The notes below the pieces were generated by a model. The model saw nothing but the letters and a program-made list of their open reading frames with translations, ran no database searches and had not been told where the DNA came from. DNA of 64,000 bases from Arthrobacter sp. NEB 688 (lineage in GTDB: Bacteria > Actinomycetota > Actinomycetes > Actinomycetales > Dermatophilaceae): assembly GCF_013201035.1 (NCBI RefSeq), contig NZ_CP053707.1, positions 3,906,001-3,970,000 of the forward strand, in the 5' to 3' direction. This document shows, piece by piece, positions 20,131 to 28,919 of the stretch; within the stretch, counting starts at the first letter, position 1, and every line of letters starts with the position of its first letter. Made by a program: the position numbers and the translations under genes.

Positions 20131-20508
20131 TCGGCGCGCGGCGACGAGGCTCGCCTCGACCTCGCCGGCGACCTTCCGCTCCACCCAGAAGGAGAGGAAC
20201 GGGACGCAGCCGGCGAGCATGACGAGGACCATCTTGCCGAGCGGCCAGCCGACCTTGAAGCCGAGCAGCGCCGTCGCCACGAGGTAGACCATGTAGATGA
20301 AGCCGTGCGGCTGCGGCCACCAGTACAGGGGGTTGTCCTGGCCCTTCATCCCGAAGCCGTAGGACAGGACCATCTCGACGACGAGCACGAGCAGCCCGAT
20401 GCCGACGATGAAGGCCATCACCTTGAAGAAGGTGAGGCGGGGGCGGACGGCGTCGACGTCCTCGGGGGCGATCGCGGTGCCGGCGCGGCCGGCCTCAGGA
20501 GTGCTCAC
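20128..20508 (-). CDS. DUF3817 integral membrane protein
   Basis: A 126-residue protein with three membrane helices (about residues 27-47, 65-85, 92-112), matching the DUF3817 family, often found beside guaA in Actinobacteria. Typical residues [22 protein letters not shown] and [14 protein letters not shown] are present. Function unknown. Start choice: GTG 20508 has GACAAT 7 nt upstream; ATG 20517 is the alternative and would place the same hexamer inside the start region. Either start overlaps the SURF1 gene end by 14-23 bases. Confidence 0.85.
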   Translation of the reverse strand: MSTPEAGRAGTAIAPEDVDAVRPRLTFFKVMAFIVGIGLLVLVVEMVLSYGFGMKGQDNPLYWWPQPHGFIYMVYLVATALLGFKVGWPLGKMVLVMLAGCVPFLSFWVERKVAGEVEASLVAARR

Positions 20509-21256
20509 GCGCTCCATTGTCACCCCGCGCCGGGACGAGCGGTGCAGCGGTCCGCTCGTGCGCCTCGCGGACCATCCGCCACCACAGCCACAGCGCGAAG
20601 GCGGCGAAGACCCACCACTGGACGGCATAGGCGGCGTTGCGCCAGGTGACGCCGGTCGGAGCGAGCGGGGTCGGGACCTTGGTCAGCTGAGGGCCGGTGC
20701 CCGGTCGCTCGGCGGCGAGGAAGACGAAGGCGTTGTAGAGGTCGCCGGACCACGTGTTGACGAGCACCGAGGTGTCGACCGAGGCGATCTCGCCGGGGCC
20801 GGGGGTCACGGCGTCGGTCGGCGACTCCGACGGGGCGAGGCCGCCCTCGAGGGTGAGGGTGCCCGTGGGGGGCGCGCCGGCCTGCGCGGGGTCGGTGACG
20901 AAGCCGCGCAGCACGGGCAGGGTCGCGCCGTTGGCGTCGACGCGGAACGGGGTGACGACCCAGGAGCCGGCCCGGCCCTCGAGGCGGCGGTCGGGGACGA
21001 GGACCTGGCCGTCGAGGTAGCGCCCGGTGACGGTGACCGGCCGCGACGACAGCTCGCCGGGGAAGGGCGCGTGCGGTCCGAGGACCTCGGTGAGGGCGGC
21101 CGGCTTCGCGGCGCGGGCCGCCTCGACCGCCTCGCGCGCGGCGTTGCCCTCGGCCACCCCGAGCTGCCACCGGCCGAGCTGGACGAACAGGGCGCCCACG
21201 ACGAGGACGAGCCCGAGCAGCCCGAGGAACCTCGGGGTCAGGGCCGTCCGCAGCAC
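20495..21256 (-). CDS. SURF1-family cytochrome oxidase assembly protein
   Basis: A 253-residue membrane protein with an N-terminal helix (residues about 9-29, then QLGRWQLGVAEGN) and a C-terminal helix (about 215-235, WWVFAAFALWLWWRMVREAHER), enclosing an extracytoplasmic domain. The family motifs RPVTVTGRYLDGQVLVPDR, a conserved RGFV element and WRNAAYAVQWWVF are present. It assists maturation of the aa3-type cytochrome c oxidase. GTG 21256 is 7 nt after TACCCT (21269-21264), so probably leaderless. Its end overlaps the DUF3817 gene. Confidence 0.9.
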   Translation of the reverse strand: MLRTALTPRFLGLLGLVLVVGALFVQLGRWQLGVAEGNAAREAVEAARAAKPAALTEVLGPHAPFPGELSSRPVTVTGRYLDGQVLVPDRRLEGRAGSWVVTPFRVDANGATLPVLRGFVTDPAQAGAPPTGTLTLEGGLAPSESPTDAVTPGPGEIASVDTSVLVNTWSGDLYNAFVFLAAERPGTGPQLTKVPTPLAPTGVTWRNAAYAVQWWVFAAFALWLWWRMVREAHERTAAPLVPARGDNGAREHS

Positions 21257-21605
21257 GCTCCCGAGGGTACGTGAGCGTGCTGGGGGCGCCGTCCGGCGGC
21301 CGGCCGGCGCCGGGGTTTGGCGTCGAGGGGAGGCGACACGCAGGCCGGCGGTCGCCATCCCCTGCGTGTTGCCTCCCTTCGATGGACATGGCCGGCGTCG
21401 GGGTTGCGCGAGAGGAGGCGACACGCAGGCCGGCGGTCGCCGTCCCCTGCGTGTTGCCTGCCCTCGATGCGCCCCGCCGTCCGGCGACGGGCCCCGGCGG
21501 CCCGAGGCACGAGCTCGTCCACGAGACCCCGGATCCGGACCCGGGTCTGGTGGCGTGTCGGGGTGACCCCGAAATGTGGAGGCGCGAGGGGACGTTGGGA
21601 CACGT
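21257..21605. other. 349-bp gene-free region between divergent SURF1 and MOSC genes
   Basis: Apart from the SURF1 -10 hexamer (21269-21264), this region is occupied by repeats: two tandem copies of inverted repeat C and a family D palindrome, described separately. No convincing coding sequence on either strand. The open frames that cross it have no start context and consist of low-complexity translations of the repeats. Confidence 0.7.
21331..21580. repeat. Composite palindromic element, copy 2 (inverted relative to 17284-17390)
   Basis: Inverted repeat C occurs twice in tandem with an 85-bp period: arms 21331-21344/21361-21374 and 21416-21429/21446-21459, each AGGCGACACGCAGG with CCTGCGTGTTGCCT. 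Then follow GAGCTCGT and TCGGGGTGACCCCGA (21558-21572) running into AATGTGGAGG. Reverse-complementing this block gives CCTCCACATTTCGGGGTG, matching 17284 onward with one difference, so the whole element is an inverted copy. Confidence 0.85.
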
Positions 21606-22136
21606 GTGAGCAGCAGCCCGCAGGTCCGCGTCGTCACCGCCCTGCACGTCGCCCCCGGGCGCCGCCTGCCGATGCGCCCGCTCGAGGCGGTCGAGGCCGA
21701 GGCGGGCGCGGGCCTCGTCGGCGACCGCTACCACGGCTCCCGCCACCGCCACGTGACGGTGCAGTCCGCCGAGCAGCTCGCCGAGGCCGCCGAGCGACTG
21801 GGCTCACCGGTCCCGCCGGAGGGCACCCGGCGCAACGTCACGGTCTCGGGCGGGCGCGTCGTGTCGGTGCCGGGCGCCCGCGCCCGGCTCGGCTCGACCC
21901 TCCTCGAGGTCGTGCGCGTCGCCGCCCCGTGCCGCATCCTCGACGACGAGGTGGCTCCCGGCGCCGCGGCCGCGCTGCACGACCGGGCCGGCACCGTCTT
22001 CCGCGTCGTGGAGGGCGGGCGCATCGCCGTCGGCGACCCCTACGAGGAGCTCCCCTTCGACCCGGCCGAGGCCGCCGAGCGCGCAGCCAGCTCGCGAGCC
22101 GCCGCCGCTCCCCCGCGCGCCGGCCGCCTGCCCTGA
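21606..22136 (+). CDS. MOSC-domain protein
   Basis: A 176-residue protein of the MOSC (molybdenum cofactor sulfurase C-terminal) superfamily. The conserved cysteine is in VAAPCRILDD (about residue 115), preceded by GLVGDRYHG and the RRNVTVSG element. Stand-alone MOSC proteins such as YiiM/YuaD bind molybdenum cofactor and reduce N-hydroxylated compounds; this one lacks extra domains. GTG 21606 is the best start (GTGAGC); an in-frame ATG 30 bases upstream lies in repeat DNA. Confidence 0.82.
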   Translation: MSSSPQVRVVTALHVAPGRRLPMRPLEAVEAEAGAGLVGDRYHGSRHRHVTVQSAEQLAEAAERLGSPVPPEGTRRNVTVSGGRVVSVPGARARLGSTLLEVVRVAAPCRILDDEVAPGAAAALHDRAGTVFRVVEGGRIAVGDPYEELPFDPAEAAERAASSRAAAAPPRAGRLP

Positions 22137-22187
22137 CCGAAACCCGTTGGCCCGGGGGCCGACCCGCCCTCTAGCGTGGACGTCACC

Positions 22188-23903
22188 ATGCCGACGCACC
22201 CCTCCCCCTGGTCGTACGGCGTGCGACCCGACGACCTGCCGCCCACCGGCCCCGACCGCCTCCTCGTCTGGCTCGCACGCCGCCAGTGGCGCACCCTCGT
22301 CGCCGGAGCCTGCTTCGGCATCCCGTGGATGCTCTCCGTCGCGCTCGTGCCGGCCGCGGTCGGCCGCGCCGTCGACGACGGCATCGTCGCGCGCGACGGG
22401 CGCGCACTCGTCCTGTGGTCGCTGGCCGTCGTCGGCCTCGGCCTGGTCTCCGCCGCGGCGGGCAACGGGCGCCACCTCTTCGCGGTCCGCAACTGGCTCA
22501 CCGCGGCGTTCCGCGCCGGCTCCGTCGCCGACCTCGCCGTCCGCCGCGCCGGGCCCGCGCTGACCCGCCGGATGCCGGCCGGCGAGGTGCTGGCCAGCTT
22601 CACGAGCGACTTCGGCCGGATGGGCCACAGCTTCGACGTCTTCGCCCGCTTCATGGGGGCCGTCGTGTCGTTCGTCGTCGTCGCGGTCATCCTCCTGCGC
22701 GGCTCCGTCCTGCTCGGGCTCGTCATGCTCGTGGGTGGCCCGCTGCTCGTCGCGTCGCTCGCCTTCGTCATGAAGCCGCTCCAGCGTCGCCAGACCGCCC
22801 AGCGCGAGGAGGCCGGGCGGCTGACCGCGCTCGGCGCCGACACCGTCTCGGGGCTGCGCGTGCTGCGCGGCATCGGCGGCGAGGACACCTTCCTCGACCG
22901 CTACCGCGCGCAGTCGCAGACCGTCCGTCGCGCCGGCGTCCGCGTCGCCGGCACCCAGGCGACCCTCGACGCCGCCCAGGTCCTCCTGCCGGGGATCTTC
23001 GTCCTCGTCGTCACCGGCGTCGGCGCGCACCTCGCCGTCGACGGCCGGATCAGCGCCGGCCAGCTCGTCGCGTACTACGGCTACACGGCCTTCCTCACCA
23101 TCCCGCTGCAGACCGCCGTCGAGATGGCCGACAAGCTCATCACCACCCGGGTCGCGGCGCGCCGCATCTCGCGCATCCTCGCCGTCGAGCCCGACCACCC
23201 TTCCGGGCCGGCCTCTGCCGCAACCGTTCCCGCCGGCCCCCTCGTCGACCCGGCCTCCGGTGTCGTCGTCGAGCCCGGCCGCCTGACGGCCCTCGTCGCC
23301 GCGCGGCCCGAGGACACCGCGGGGGTCGCCGCCCGCCTCGGCCGCACCGTCGCGGGGCGGCACGGCGTCACGTGGGGCGCGACCGCGCTCGACGACCTCC
23401 CGGTCGCCGACGTCCGCCGCCTGGTGCTCGTCTCGCAGCCCGACCCGCGCCTGTTCAGCGGACCGCTGCGCGAGGCCCTCGGCGGCCGGGACGACCACGC
23501 CCGCCGCACCGCGCTCGAGGTCGCCGACGCCGCGGATGCGCTCGCCGCCGTCGAGGAGGGGCTCGACGGCGAGCTCCAGGAGCGGGGCCGCTCGCTCTCC
23601 GGCGGTCAGCGCCAGCGACTGGCCCTCGCCCGGGCGCTCCTGCGCGACCCCGAGGTCCTCGTCCTCGTCGAGCCGACGAGCGCGGTCGACGCGCACACGG
23701 AGGCGCGCATCGCCGGACGCCTCGCGGCCCACCGCGCCGGCCGCACCACGGTGGTCGTCACGGCGAGCCCGCTGCTGCTCGACCGCGCCGACGTCGTGCA
23801 CCTCGTCGAGGACGGCGTCGTCGTCGCCACCGGCACCCACCGGCAGCTCTCGCGGGAGTGCCCGGCCTACCGGTCGGTCGTCGTCCGCGGGGAGGAGGAC
23901 TGA
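22188..23903 (+). CDS. ABC exporter half-transporter with degenerate ATPase domain
   Basis: A 571-residue ABCB-type half transporter: six membrane helices (about residues 30-320) and a nucleotide-binding domain. The NBD lost its ATP-handling residues: the Walker A position reads PGRLTALVAARPEDTAG with no GxxGxGK, Walker B reads VLVLVEPTSAVD with V in place of the magnesium aspartate, and the switch histidine is missing (VVVTASPLLL). The signature LSGGQRQRLALARALL and Q-loop (VSQPDPRLFSG) are intact. It must pair with the next gene. TAGCGT at 22172-22177 may be the -10; ATG 22188 chosen over GTG 22176, which overlaps that hexamer. Confidence 0.9.
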   Translation: MPTHPSPWSYGVRPDDLPPTGPDRLLVWLARRQWRTLVAGACFGIPWMLSVALVPAAVGRAVDDGIVARDGRALVLWSLAVVGLGLVSAAAGNGRHLFAVRNWLTAAFRAGSVADLAVRRAGPALTRRMPAGEVLASFTSDFGRMGHSFDVFARFMGAVVSFVVVAVILLRGSVLLGLVMLVGGPLLVASLAFVMKPLQRRQTAQREEAGRLTALGADTVSGLRVLRGIGGEDTFLDRYRAQSQTVRRAGVRVAGTQATLDAAQVLLPGIFVLVVTGVGAHLAVDGRISAGQLVAYYGYTAFLTIPLQTAVEMADKLITTRVAARRISRILAVEPDHPSGPASAATVPAGPLVDPASGVVVEPGRLTALVAARPEDTAGVAARLGRTVAGRHGVTWGATALDDLPVADVRRLVLVSQPDPRLFSGPLREALGGRDDHARRTALEVADAADALAAVEEGLDGELQERGRSLSGGQRQRLALARALLRDPEVLVLVEPTSAVDAHTEARIAGRLAAHRAGRTTVVVTASPLLLDRADVVHLVEDGVVVATGTHRQLSRECPAYRSVVVRGEED

Positions 23904-25678
23904 TGTCGCCGCTGCGCGAGCGCACCGACCACGCCCGCCGCACCCTGCCCATCGCGGCCGGGCCGGTGGTCCGCGCGCACGTCCGCGTCCTGCTGCGCGA
24001 GCACCGCGGCGCCCTCGGCCTCGTCCTCCTCTGGCACCTGCTGGCGGCCGTCGTCGGCCTCGCGGCGCCCTGGGTCGTCGGGCAGGTCGTCGGGCTCGTG
24101 ACGACGGGCCGCGCGAGCATCTCGAGCATCGACGTGCTCGTCGGCCTCCTCGCCGCCGCCCTCGTCGTCCAGACCGCGACGACCTGGGTCGCGCGGCGCA
24201 GCTCGTTCGTCCTCTCGGAGCAGGTCTTCGCCCGGCTGCGCGAGGACTTCGTCGCCTCCACCGTGCGCCTGCCGCTGTCGACCGTCGAGCGGGCGGGCAC
24301 CGGCGACCTCCTCGCGCGCACGACGAACGACGTCGACGCCATCAGCTACGTCATCCGCTTCGGCGTGCCGACGATGGTCGTCTCGGTGACGACGGTGCTC
24401 GTGACCGGGGTCGCGACCGTCGTGGCCTCGCCGCTCGCCGCGCTGCCGCTGCTGCTCACCCCCCTCGTCTGGTTCCTGCCGACGCGCCGCTACCTGCGCC
24501 TGGCCGGCCCCGGCTACCTCTGGGAGCACGCCTCGTACGCGCGCCTCAACGGGGTCGCCGCCGAGACCGTCGAGGGCGCCGAGACCGTCGACGCCCTCGG
24601 CCTCCAGGCGGAGCGCGGCGAGCGCTTCGACGAGGCCCTCGCCGAGGCCCACGACGCCGAGCGGTACACGATCGGCCTGCGGCTGCGCTGGTTCCCGTGG
24701 CTCGAGGTCGGCTTCTTCGCCCCCGTCGCCGGCGCGCTGCTCTGGGGCGGCTGGCTGGCGTGGGAGGGCGTCGTCCCGGTCGCCACCGCGACCGCGGTCG
24801 TCCTCTACGTCCAGCGGCTCCTCGACCCCCTCGGGGAGCTCATCGAGCTGCTCGACGAGATCCAGTTCGCGGCGACCTCGATGTCGCGCATCCTCGGCGT
24901 CGGCGAGGTCCCGGCCGACCGCGTCGCCACCGGCGCGACCCCGGCCGGCGAGGACCTGTCGGTCGAGCACGTCCGGTACGCCTACCGCGAGGGGCAGGAC
25001 GTGCTGCACGGCGTCTCGCTCGACCTGCGCCCCGGCGAGCGGCTGGCCGTCGTCGGCCCGTCCGGCGCCGGCAAGTCGACGCTCGGGCGGCTGCTCGCCG
25101 GCGTCGACGGTCCCCGGACAGGGCGCATCACGGTCGGCGGCGTGCCGCTCGTCGACCTCGAGCTGGACGCCCTGCGCGGCGAGGTCGCCCTCGTGACCCA
25201 GGAGCACCACGTCTTCGTCGGCACCCTGGCCGAGAACCTGCGCCTGCCCCGCCCCGCGGCGGACGACGCCGAGCTGTGCGCCGCGCTGGACGCCGTCGAC
25301 GCGCTCGACTGGGCGCGGGCCCTGCCCGAGGGGCTCGCCACGCGCGTCGGCTCCGGCGGCCACCCGCTGACCGAGGCCCAGGCCCAGCAGGTCGCGCTGG
25401 CCCGGCTGGTGCTCGCCGACCCGCACACGCTCGTGCTCGACGAGGCGACCTCGCTGCTCGACCCACGGGCCGCCCGCCACCTCGAGCGCTCGCTCGGGGC
25501 GGTGCTCACAGGCCGGACCGTCGTGGCCATCGCCCACCGGCTGCACACGGCGCACGACGCCGACCGGGTGGCCGTCGTCGACGGCGGGCGGGTGCGCGAG
25601 CTCGGCACGCACGACGAGCTGGTCGCCGCCGACGGCGATTACGCGGCCCTGTGGCGCTCCTGGCGCGACGAGGGCTGA
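23903..25678 (+). CDS. ABC exporter half-transporter with intact Walker motifs
   Basis: A 591-residue partner of the previous gene, with which it overlaps by one base (TGATG). Six membrane helices are followed by an NBD with a normal Walker A (GPSGAGKST), Q-loop (VTQEHH), Walker B (LVLDEATSLLD) and switch histidine (IAHRLHTAHD). The signature motif, however, is degenerate: LTEAQAQQVALARL instead of LSGGQ. Combined with the upstream protein, only one composite ATP site (this Walker A plus the partner's signature) is complete. Substrate unknown; members of this class export lipids or drugs. Confidence 0.9.
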   Translation: MSPLRERTDHARRTLPIAAGPVVRAHVRVLLREHRGALGLVLLWHLLAAVVGLAAPWVVGQVVGLVTTGRASISSIDVLVGLLAAALVVQTATTWVARRSSFVLSEQVFARLREDFVASTVRLPLSTVERAGTGDLLARTTNDVDAISYVIRFGVPTMVVSVTTVLVTGVATVVASPLAALPLLLTPLVWFLPTRRYLRLAGPGYLWEHASYARLNGVAAETVEGAETVDALGLQAERGERFDEALAEAHDAERYTIGLRLRWFPWLEVGFFAPVAGALLWGGWLAWEGVVPVATATAVVLYVQRLLDPLGELIELLDEIQFAATSMSRILGVGEVPADRVATGATPAGEDLSVEHVRYAYREGQDVLHGVSLDLRPGERLAVVGPSGAGKSTLGRLLAGVDGPRTGRITVGGVPLVDLELDALRGEVALVTQEHHVFVGTLAENLRLPRPAADDAELCAALDAVDALDWARALPEGLATRVGSGGHPLTEAQAQQVALARLVLADPHTLVLDEATSLLDPRAARHLERSLGAVLTGRTVVAIAHRLHTAHDADRVAVVDGGRVRELGTHDELVAADGDYAALWRSWRDEG

Positions 25679-25686
25679 GCGCGTCG

Positions 25687-26391
25687 TCAGTCGCGGGCGG
25701 GCGCGGGCTCCTGCGCGTCGTCGTCGTCGGTCGGCGGCTGGTAGGTCGGCCGGAAGTGCGCCGGCTCCTCGCCCGCCTCGACGGCTCGGCGCTGGCGCAC
25801 GCGCCGCACGACGAGCCACACGAGCACGAGCACGAGGACGGCGACGACCCCGCGGCTGACCGGCGAGACGTACTGCTCGACGACGTCGTAGTTCTCCTGG
25901 AGCCGGTACCCGAGGGCGATGAACGCGGCGTTCCAGATGCCGCTGCCCAGCGCCGTCAGCGCGAGGAAGCGCGGCAGGGGCATCCGGTCCATCCCGGCCG
26001 GGACGGACACGACCGAGCGGATGAACGGGACGAACCGCCCGACGAGGACGACGACCGAGCCGTGCCGGTCGAAGAACCGGAAGCCGCGGTCGAGGTCGCG
26101 CTGGCCGAAGAGGAGGAACCACCGCTTGCCGGCCAGCTGGTAGAGCCGCTCGTAGCTGAGGGCGTAGCCGACCCAGTAGAGGACGGCGGCGCCGAGGAGC
26201 GAGCCGATGGTCGCGCACACCCACGCCAGCGGCGCGTTGAGGCGCCCGTCGGCGGCAGCGAACCCCGCGAAGGGCAGGATCACCTCGGACGGGATCGGCG
26301 GCAGGACGGTCTCGAGGGCGATGAGCCCGCCGACCCCGACCTCGCCGACGGACCCGATGATGTCGACGACCGGACCGGTGATGCTCTCCAC
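25687..26391 (-). CDS. DedA-family membrane protein
   Basis: A 234-residue membrane protein of the DedA/VTT family, implicated in lipid (undecaprenyl phosphate or phospholipid) flipping and membrane homeostasis. Family hallmarks: ETVLPPIPSEVILPFAGFAA near residue 27, and the GRFVPFIRSVVSVPAGMDRMP element near 125 with conserved arginines and prolines. GTG 26391 has TAGCGT (26404-26399) 7 nt upstream; eleven extra codons to 26424 would cross that promoter. Cytoplasmic C-terminal tail is acidic and disordered. Confidence 0.92.
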   Translation of the reverse strand: MESITGPVVDIIGSVGEVGVGGLIALETVLPPIPSEVILPFAGFAAADGRLNAPLAWVCATIGSLLGAAVLYWVGYALSYERLYQLAGKRWFLLFGQRDLDRGFRFFDRHGSVVVLVGRFVPFIRSVVSVPAGMDRMPLPRFLALTALGSGIWNAAFIALGYRLQENYDVVEQYVSPVSRGVVAVLVLVLVWLVVRRVRQRRAVEAGEEPAHFRPTYQPPTDDDDAQEPAPARD

Positions 26392-26463
26392 GGGGACCAC
26401 GCTACGGGAGGTCGGCGCCCGCACCGGCCACGGTGACCTGCGGTGGGACCCGTCAGGACGTCG

Positions 26464-26775
26464 TCAGCGGCCCTCGAGCCGCAGCACGACGCGGACCGTG
26501 TCGCCCTCGTCGAGCGCCTCGGCGGCCCGCACGGCCTTCTTGACCGGGAGCACATAGGCGGCGTGCGCCGTGGACGGGAAGACGCTCGTGAGCCAGGTGG
26601 TCGCGCCCACCTGGACGCGCACCCGGACGGAGCCGAAGCCGCCCGTCGCGTCGCCGACCACCGCGTCGACCTCGTCGCTGGCCTGCGCCGGCACCGTGAC
26701 GAAGCGCCACCCGCCGTCGCGCCACAGCGTCGCCTCGAAGGTCCAGGCCCGGTCGGTCACCACGTCGGCCATCAT
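26464..26775 (-). CDS. DUF1905-domain protein
   Basis: A 103-residue beta-rich protein matching the DUF1905 family: AWTFEATLWRDGGWRFVTVPA at the N-terminus, GFGSVRVRVQVGATTWLTSVFP in the middle and a C-terminal LPVKKAVRAAEALDEGDTVRV stretch. Function unknown; homologues are often fused to or beside YdeI/OmpD-like domains. Two adjacent ATGs (26775, 26772) are possible starts, and no ribosome-binding site is evident. Confidence 0.75.
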   Translation of the reverse strand: MMADVVTDRAWTFEATLWRDGGWRFVTVPAQASDEVDAVVGDATGGFGSVRVRVQVGATTWLTSVFPSTAHAAYVLPVKKAVRAAEALDEGDTVRVVLRLEGR

Positions 26776-26853
26776 GGCGCGGCCCACCGACGACGGCAGG
26801 CCGGACAGCCCAGCAGCCCCGACGGACCCGGCAGGCCCGACGACCCCGGCGGC

Positions 26854-27045
26854 TCAGCGCGACGGGGCCTCGTGCACGACGAAGGGCCCGGCGGTCGGGA
26901 GGTCACCGGCCCCGGCGGGTGCCGCGACGAGCAGCACCGAGACCGCCGTGGTCGCGACGATCGCCACGACCAGGCGCGCACCGAGGGGTCCGAGACGACC
27001 GTGCGCACCGGGGGTGGTGGTGCGGCGCGGGGGCTGGACGGGCAC
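26854..27045 (-). CDS. Small secreted or membrane-anchored protein, unknown
   Basis: A 63-residue protein with a basic N-terminus, one hydrophobic segment (about residues 23-45) ending in APAGAG, a plausible signal-peptidase site, and a short mature tail of about 20 residues. I chose GTG 27045 because GGAAGAGG (27058-27051) lies 5 nt upstream and TACCGT (27089-27084) could be its promoter; a longer frame to an ATG at 27150 overlaps the GMC oxidoreductase end and lacks a ribosome-binding site. No family recognised. Confidence 0.5.
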   Translation of the reverse strand: MPVQPPRRTTTPGAHGRLGPLGARLVVAIVATTAVSVLLVAAPAGAGDLPTAGPFVVHEAPSR

Positions 27046-27137
27046 GGGGACCTCTTCCGACGACGGGGCAGCGGGGTCCTGCAACGGTAGGACCGCACGC
27101 CGGCGCGGGGCGCGACGTGGCGGTCGACGACGGACGA

Positions 27138-28919
27138 TCAGTCGCTGCATCCGGCCGTTCGGTCAGCCCCCGACCCGAACGGGCGCACCGGTCGTGGCGG
27201 AACGGTCACGGCGTGGCGCCTTGACCGCCCCGGGTCGGCCAGGAGCTCGGCCTGCGTCGGCCGCGCGTCCGGCTCGCCGCGACCGGGCCAGAAGGCCATC
27301 GCCCGCTCCGCCTGCGCGGTGATGGTCAGCGACGGGTTGACCCCGAGGTTGGCCGAGATCGCCGACCCGTCGAGCACGGAGACGCCCGGGTGGCCCCACA
27401 CGCGCTGGTAGCGGTCGAGCACACCGGAGTCGGGCGAGCCGCCGATCGGCACCCCGCCGAGGAAGTGGGCGGTCATCGGGACGTCGAGCACCTCGGGCCA
27501 CGACCCGCCGGCCACCGTGTACTCCCCTGTCGCCGAGGCGATCCGGCCGGCCAGCGCCTCCATCGCCCGCTGCCCCTGCGGGATGTACGTGGGGTTCGGC
27601 TCGCCGTGGCCCTGCTGCGAGGTGAGTCGGCGACGGCCGAGGCTGCGCCGCAGCGAGACGCGGATCGAGTTGTCGCGGCTCTGCATGACGAGCCCGACGA
27701 CGATGCGCTCGCTCCACCGTCGCGTCGTCGGCAGCATCCGCACGAGCGGGCGCGGGTCGCGCGCGACCATCGCCAGGAACTCTCGCCACCGCGGCCGCCC
27801 GGTGCCGCCGGGCACCCCGAGGGTGGCGAGCAGGCCCATCGCGTTGGAGCCGACGCCGTACCGGCAGTTCTCGACGTGGGTGTCGGCATCGACGTGGAAG
27901 CTCGTGGTGATGGCGACGCCCCGGGTGAGGTCGACGTCGCGCGGCGCGTGCTCGGTCATCGCGCCGACGAGCGCCTCGGAGTTGGTGCGCGTGAGGTGCC
28001 CCAACCGCGCTGAGAGGGAGGGCAGCTCGCCCTCGTCGCGCATCGCGTGCAGGAGCGTCTGGGTGCCCCACGTGCCGGCGGCGACGACGACGCGACGGGC
28101 CGTCACGACCTGCCGGTCCCGGCCGCCCACCGGCCCGGTGCGCTCGTGCAGGACGCGGTAGAGGGGCTCGCCGTCACCGGCGTCCGACCCCGGGACGGGC
28201 CCGAGCCGGGTGACGGTGCGCAGCGGGCGGATCTCCACGCCGAGCCGTTCGGCGAGGGCGAGGTAGTTCTTCATGAGCGTGTTCTTCGCGCCGACCCGGC
28301 AGCCCACCATGCAGTTGCCGCACTCGGTGCAGCCCGTGCGGCGCGGGCCCGCTCCGCCGAAGTAGGGGTCGTCGACGGTCTCGCCGGGCTTGCCGAAGAA
28401 GACGCCGACCGGGGTGCGCCGGAACGTGTCCGCGACGCCCAGGTCCTCCGCGGCCCCGAGCATCGCGCGCTCGACGGGGCCGTCGCAGCGGTTGGTGACG
28501 ACGCCGAGCATCCGGCTGGCGGTGTCGTAGTGCGGGGCGAGCTCGGCCTCCCAGTCGGCGAGGTCGCGCCACTGCGGGTCGCGGTAGAACGCCGACGGCG
28601 GCCGGTAGAGGGTGTTGGCGTAGTTGAGCGAGCCGCCCCCGACCCCGGCCCCCGCGAGGACGACGACGTCGGGCAGCCGGTGGATGCGCTGGACGCCGTA
28701 GCAGCCGAGCCGGGGTGCCCACAGGAAGCGGCGCAGGTCCCACGACGTCCGCGCGAAGTCCTCGTCCTCGAAGCGCCGGCCGGCCTCGAGCACGAGCACC
28801 CGGTGCCCCTTCTCGGCGGCCCGCAGCGCCGCGACGGAGCCACCGAAGCCGGACCCGATGACGACGAGGTCGACGTCCGGCTCGGTGTCCGTCGACGGCC
28901 GCGGTGCGTCGGCGCTCAC
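27138..28919 (-). CDS. GMC-family oxidoreductase (ChoD/cholesterol-oxidase-like)
   Basis: A 593-residue FAD enzyme. The N-terminal dinucleotide motif VVIGSGFGGSVAALRAAEKG (about residues 20-39) and the C-terminal GMC element (SVLDGSAISANLGVNPSLTITA) are clear. Between them is a four-cysteine cluster, CTECGNCMVGC, typical of actinobacterial ChoD-like proteins. The gene occupies the place of mycobacterial choD between guaB3 and guaA. True substrate is uncertain; despite the name, many relatives do not oxidise cholesterol. GTG 28919 overlaps the aldehyde dehydrogenase stop (GTGA), so the two are coupled. Confidence 0.88.
   Translation of the reverse strand: MSADAPRPSTDTEPDVDLVVIGSGFGGSVAALRAAEKGHRVLVLEAGRRFEDEDFARTSWDLRRFLWAPRLGCYGVQRIHRLPDVVVLAGAGVGGGSLNYANTLYRPPSAFYRDPQWRDLADWEAELAPHYDTASRMLGVVTNRCDGPVERAMLGAAEDLGVADTFRRTPVGVFFGKPGETVDDPYFGGAGPRRTGCTECGNCMVGCRVGAKNTLMKNYLALAERLGVEIRPLRTVTRLGPVPGSDAGDGEPLYRVLHERTGPVGGRDRQVVTARRVVVAAGTWGTQTLLHAMRDEGELPSLSARLGHLTRTNSEALVGAMTEHAPRDVDLTRGVAITTSFHVDADTHVENCRYGVGSNAMGLLATLGVPGGTGRPRWREFLAMVARDPRPLVRMLPTTRRWSERIVVGLVMQSRDNSIRVSLRRSLGRRRLTSQQGHGEPNPTYIPQGQRAMEALAGRIASATGEYTVAGGSWPEVLDVPMTAHFLGGVPIGGSPDSGVLDRYQRVWGHPGVSVLDGSAISANLGVNPSLTITAQAERAMAFWPGRGEPDARPTQAELLADPGRSRRHAVTVPPRPVRPFGSGADRTAGCSD

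Noticed and set aside
21804-23840. 678-residue minus-strand frame opposite MOSC and ABC genes
   Set aside because: Spans two real genes and a gene boundary; composition typical of a shadow.
23867-26224. 785-residue minus-strand frame
   Set aside because: Antisense to the second ABC half-transporter and to part of the DedA gene in another frame; no domains.
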